Below the pieces are notes generated by a model that saw only the letters and a list, made by a program, of their open reading frames with translations, searched no databases and was not told the DNA's origin. Below are positions 58,725 to 64,000 of a DNA stretch of 64,000 nt, one piece after another. How positions within the stretch are numbered: the stretch's first letter is position 1; each line of letters opens with the position of its first letter. Origin of the DNA: Massilia rhizosphaerae. Its GTDB lineage: Bacteria > Pseudomonadota > Gammaproteobacteria > Burkholderiales > Burkholderiaceae_D. The stretch lies in contig NZ_JADKYX010000001.1 of assembly GCF_016093545.1 (NCBI RefSeq), positions 310,001-374,000 of the forward strand, read 5' to 3'. The position numbers were made by a program, and so were the translations under genes.

Positions 58725-59722
58725 GCGCTGCTGCGGTCCAGACGATGGACGCCGCCGGCGTCGGCGCGGCCCGCGCGCGTGGCCGGGGGCGCGAGGTGCA
58801 GCGTGGTACGGGCCAGCGCGTCCATGCGCACGCCGAGGGGACGCCGCATCGGGCCCGGTTCCAGGCGCGTGGCGAACATCCACAGCACGGGGTAGTCGAG
58901 CGTGGCCGGCACGGCCACGTTGAGGATCATGGCGAGTTGCCAGTCGGCGCACTGGAGGTCGTCGATGCAGATGAGCAGCGGCTGGTTGCCGCCGTTGTGC
59001 TGGACCCGGTGCTGGATCAGCGCGCACAGGGCGGCCGTCTGCAGCAGCTGGGTGGCGGGCAGGGGCCATTCCGGGACATCGTCGATGAGGCTGACGCAGG
59101 CGTCGACGTGAACCGGCGGCAGGGCCAGCGCGGCGCAGCGTTCGCGTATGCGGTCGGCCAGGGGCGCGTCGCCGGGGGCGGCGGGGCGGTCCAGGCCGAG
59201 GAGGGCGAGCATCAGGCTCGTGGCGGTGTGGGCGGCGGGTTGCCCGGCGCTGCCGCCGTCGAGCACGACGCAGACATAGCCGCGGGCGCGGGCGTCGCTG
59301 GCGCCGAAGGCGAGCAGGTGCGACTTGCCGGCACCGGCCACGCCCTGCACGTCGATGACCCGTCCCTGGCCGACGGCGTGCACGGCGTCGATGACGGCCC
59401 GGCATTGCAGGCGCTCGACGTCCCACGGGTCCGGCGCCGGGCGCGCGGGCGGCGCCTGGTGGTCCGGCGCGGCATCGATCAGCGACTCGACGCCGATGCC
59501 GTAGAACGCGGCCAGGTGGCGCACGGTGCGGTAGGGGACGGTACGGCCGGACTCGGCCCGCTTGATGGCGGCGCGCGTGAGGCATTGGCGGCGTTCCTGG
59601 AACTGTTCCGACAAGACCTCGCGTCCGCCGCGGCGCAGGCGCAGGGCTTTCAGGTTGTGCACGTCGAGCATGACGCGGGCGTCGAAGGGCTGGATGGGCG
59701 AGGAAGCGCAGTTGAGTGTCAT
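58721..59722 (-). CDS. HTH-AAA ATPase regulator of unknown target
   Basis: The 333-residue protein (start ATG 59722; ATG 59671 possible) has an N-terminal HTH-like region (about 25-75: VLSEQFQERRQCLTRAAIKRAESGRT). An AAA ATPase follows, with Walker A GVAGAGKSH (near 130) and Walker B LLICIDDLQ (near 250). It resembles MuB/ExeA-like or STAND-type ATPases fused to a DNA-binding module. The gene is divergent from the sigma-54 activator, with a palindrome in between, and may control it or itself. The target is unknown. Confidence 0.65.
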   Translation of the reverse strand: MTLNCASSPIQPFDARVMLDVHNLKALRLRRGGREVLSEQFQERRQCLTRAAIKRAESGRTVPYRTVRHLAAFYGIGVESLIDAAPDHQAPPARPAPDPWDVERLQCRAVIDAVHAVGQGRVIDVQGVAGAGKSHLLAFGASDARARGYVCVVLDGGSAGQPAAHTATSLMLALLGLDRPAAPGDAPLADRIRERCAALALPPVHVDACVSLIDDVPEWPLPATQLLQTAALCALIQHRVQHNGGNQPLLICIDDLQCADWQLAMILNVAVPATLDYPVLWMFATRLEPGPMRRPLGVRMDALARTTLHLAPPATRAGRADAGGVHRLDRSSA

Positions 59723-59867
59723 GGTACGTTCGCAAAGTGACGCCGCCCCGATGGCGGCAGTACTAGTAATGCAAACGGCGTGCCAGGCGGATTGGCCGTC
59801 CTCGGAGGGGATCGCCGTCCTGTTTTCGGCCCTTCCCGTGTTTCTGAGTGTAAAATTGCCATGTTGT

Positions 59868-59879
59868 TTTACATGTAAA
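59868..59879. promoter_or_regulatory. Perfect palindrome between two divergent regulators
   Basis: TTTACATGTAAA is a perfect 12-bp dyad. It lies 26 bp before ATG 59905 and 145 bp from the divergent HTH-AAA gene. It is a candidate operator for one of the two regulators. Confidence 0.4.
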
Positions 59880-59904
59880 GCGCGCATTCCTTGACGTACC
59901 GCAC

Positions 59905-61449
59905 ATGAGCGATTCCACCGAATACACCCAGACATTACAGCTGTCCGCCCAGGGCCTTCCGTCCCGGCCGCTGCTCGCGCTGACGATCCTCTGGCATCCG
60001 GACCCGGCGCGCATCGGCGAACAATTCGTCGGCGATCCCGGCGCGCTGGAAGTGAACCGCTACGGGCCGTTGTTCTACCGGCCGGGCCAGGCCGGGCTGC
60101 CGCTCGGCCACGGCACGATCTCGCGCGACCCCGTGCGGATCGTGCGCGACGGCGACGGCGTCGTCCTGCACCTGCCGGCGACCCGGATGCCGGTCGAATT
60201 GAACGGCCGGGCGGCGGCGGGCCAGGTGCGGTTCGACGCGGCCGAGGTCGCGCGCGGCCAGATCCTGATGCTGGGCCGCGCCGTCGTGCTGTGCCTGCAC
60301 TGGATGAACTGCCTGCCCAAGCACAACCCGGTGCCGGGCCTCGTCGGCGTGGGCGCGGCCGCGATCGGGCTGCGCGACCAGATCCGCATGGTGGCGCCGA
60401 CGGACATCCCCGTGCTGCTGCTGGGCGAAACGGGCACCGGCAAGGAAATCGCGGCGCGCGCCATCCACGCGCTGGGCCAACGGGCGCAGACGCGGCTGGT
60501 GGCCGTGAACATGGCGGCCTTGAACGAATCGCTGGCGGCCGCCGAACTGTTCGGCGCCGCGCGCGGCGCCTACACGGGCGCGCAGGAACGCAAGGGTTTG
60601 TTCGCGGAAGCGGACGGCGCCACCTTGTTCCTCGACGAGATCGGGAATGCGCCGCCGAGTGTCCAGCCGATGCTGCTGCGCGTGCTGGAAGGCGGCGACT
60701 ACCGCCCGCTGGGCGCGAGCCAGGACCGCAAGTCGAGCGCGCGCCTGATCGCCGCGACCGACCAGGACCTGGACGCGGCCGCGTTCAACCAGGCGCTGCT
60801 GCGCCGCTTGGAAGGCTTCGCGATCCAGCTGCCGCCGCTGCGCGAACGGCGCGAAGATATCGGCGTCCTGATCGTGCACCTGCTGCAGGCGCATGGCGCC
60901 CAGCCGGTGCTGCCGGTGGAACTGGTGGTGGAGATTGCCTGCTTCGACTGGCCCGGCAACATCCGCCAACTGGGGCACACGCTGCGGCGCGCGGCGCTGC
61001 TGGTCGAGCACGGCGGCGCGCCGCAGCTCGAGCAACTGGTGCGCTTGACGCCGGCGCCGTCGGGCAGCGCCGCGCGCCTGATGCCAGCACCGGACGCCGT
61101 CGCGCCGGCGGCTTCCGCACCGGCGCCCGCGTCCGCGTCACCCGAACCGCCGCGCCGCAAGCCGTCCGAGCTGACGGATGCCGACGTGCTCGACGCGATG
61201 GCCGCCAACGATTGGAACATCCAGGCCGCGGCGCGCGCCCTCGGCATCTCGCGGCCCACGATGTACAAGCTGCTCGACGGCCACGGCGAGATCCGCTGGG
61301 CCGAGCGGATTCCGGCCGAGGAGATCGAGCGGGCGTTGGCGGCGTGCGACGGGGATGTCGCGCGCTGCGCGGTCGTGCTCAAGACGCCGACGGAGTCGTT
61401 GCGGCGGGAAGTGCGGCGGCTGGCGGCAGACGGCCTGACGCCGCACTGA
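59905..61449 (+). CDS. FHA-sigma-54 activator (AAA+, Fis-type HTH)
   Basis: The 514-residue protein has an FHA-like N-terminal domain (about 20-130), a sigma-54 AAA+ domain (about 145-365) with Walker A GETGTGKE (174-181), Walker B TLFLDEIG and the sigma-54 contact loop GAYTGA (221-226, a permitted variant of GAFTGA), an Ala/Pro linker, and a C-terminal Fis-type HTH (about 425-455: NIQAAARALGISRPTMYKLL). FHA domains read phosphothreonine, so the Ser/Thr kinase at 61,904 is a natural input (inference). Convergent with the small gene 61,459, 9 bp apart. Confidence 0.85.
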   Translation: MSDSTEYTQTLQLSAQGLPSRPLLALTILWHPDPARIGEQFVGDPGALEVNRYGPLFYRPGQAGLPLGHGTISRDPVRIVRDGDGVVLHLPATRMPVELNGRAAAGQVRFDAAEVARGQILMLGRAVVLCLHWMNCLPKHNPVPGLVGVGAAAIGLRDQIRMVAPTDIPVLLLGETGTGKEIAARAIHALGQRAQTRLVAVNMAALNESLAAAELFGAARGAYTGAQERKGLFAEADGATLFLDEIGNAPPSVQPMLLRVLEGGDYRPLGASQDRKSSARLIAATDQDLDAAAFNQALLRRLEGFAIQLPPLRERREDIGVLIVHLLQAHGAQPVLPVELVVEIACFDWPGNIRQLGHTLRRAALLVEHGGAPQLEQLVRLTPAPSGSAARLMPAPDAVAPAASAPAPASASPEPPRRKPSELTDADVLDAMAANDWNIQAAARALGISRPTMYKLLDGHGEIRWAERIPAEEIERALAACDGDVARCAVVLKTPTESLRREVRRLAADGLTPH

Positions 61450-61458
61450 AGGAAGGGA

Positions 61459-61851
61459 TCAGTCGCCCAGCGGCGGCAGGGTGCCGACATCCACCTCGGG
61501 ATCCGGAAGATAGTAGAACGAAGTGGTTCCGTCACCGTTGTGTGCGGAGAACGACACGGTGAACCCCCATAAGCCCTGCTGCTGCCCGACGTTGACGGTG
61601 GAGTGTGCCTTGAGGTTGATCCGATTGCCCTCGATGAACGGGGAGCTGCCGTGGCAACTGCTCTGCATCTGGCCACTGATCAGTACGCATTCCGCGATGT
61701 CACCCGGACCGTCGAACTGGAATGCGATCTTGTCGCCCGGCTGGACCTTGAACTGGTCCCCTTCCTGTTGGGCGACGCCGTCGAGGCTCCAAGTGGCCAG
61801 GGTCTGACCCTCGACATAGGTAACCAGGAGTTGATGTGTTTGTTGCGGCAT
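61459..61851 (-). CDS. Small beta-rich protein of unknown function
   Basis: The 130-residue protein has no signal peptide and no helix-rich part. I do not recognise the family. Alternating hydrophobic strands (QLLVTYVEG, KIAFQFDG, WGFTVSFSA) suggest a beta-sandwich, and two cysteines flank a loop (ECVLISGQMQSSCHG). ATG 61851 follows AAAGGAG. It lies 52 bp downstream of the kinase on the same strand, so it may be a co-expressed partner or substrate. The end is acidic (PDPEVDVGTLPPLGD). Confidence 0.7.
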   Translation of the reverse strand: MPQQTHQLLVTYVEGQTLATWSLDGVAQQEGDQFKVQPGDKIAFQFDGPGDIAECVLISGQMQSSCHGSSPFIEGNRINLKAHSTVNVGQQQGLWGFTVSFSAHNGDGTTSFYYLPDPEVDVGTLPPLGD

Positions 61852-61903
61852 GATGCTCCTTTCGGTTGAAAGTTGGACTGCGATCGATCGGGATGAGTCG
61901 GAA

Positions 61904-64000
<2,097 letters not shown>

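Overview
The window looks like a chromosomal segment of a GC-rich betaproteobacterium of the Massilia/Telluria group (Oxalobacteraceae). This is an inference. It rests on the codon bias, two secreted PEP-CTERM proteins, a large TonB-dependent receptor without SusD, and an N-type ATPase beside PHA genes. I see no insertion sequences, phage genes, CRISPR arrays or RNA genes.

Region 1 (about 1-22,150) reads as an oxygen-responsive energy and storage cluster. A long right-to-left operon encodes an N-ATPase (atpD-C-Q-B-E-F-A-G), followed by fabI and a MaoC-type hydratase that runs off the left edge. Facing it is an efflux operon (a short outer-membrane factor, an HlyD-type adaptor, a double-ABC/permease fusion and an ABC-2 permease). 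Next come an acetoacetyl-CoA-reductase-like SDR, a PHA synthase and a tandem universal stress protein. Four overlapping or abutting two-component genes follow, the first with a FixL-like PAS domain, and then an FNR regulator with all four cluster cysteines. FNR-type palindromes lie in front of the N-ATPase, efflux and usp-phaC operons.

Region 2 (about 22,190-56,600) is a glycan-utilisation locus. It has three alginate-lyase-superfamily proteins, a GH28-like protein, a GH2 beta-galactosidase, a TonB-dependent receptor, two GH51 proteins (one degenerate), a GH43 protein and a LacI regulator. An eight-gene operon (kduI-kduD-kdgK-mutarotase-AGE isomerase-PfkB kinase-MFS-GH88) handles the products. 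Lyases and hydrolases would release unsaturated uronates plus arabinose and galactose. GH88, KduI, KduD and KdgK would take the uronates to KDPG. The substrate is probably a pectin-, rhamnogalacturonan- or arabinogalactan-type polymer, but the sequence does not fix it. Variants of the 12-bp palindrome GTTATCGATAAC mark nearly every promoter here, including lacI's own. The locus begins and ends with the same gene pair: a giant multidomain lyase-like protein followed 9 bp later by a small PEP-CTERM protein.

Region 3 (about 56,700-64,000) holds a SYLF protein, a DUF2784-HdeD fusion, an HTH-AAA regulator divergent from an FHA/sigma-54 activator, a small protein of unknown function, and a Ser/Thr kinase with TPRs that is cut by the right edge.
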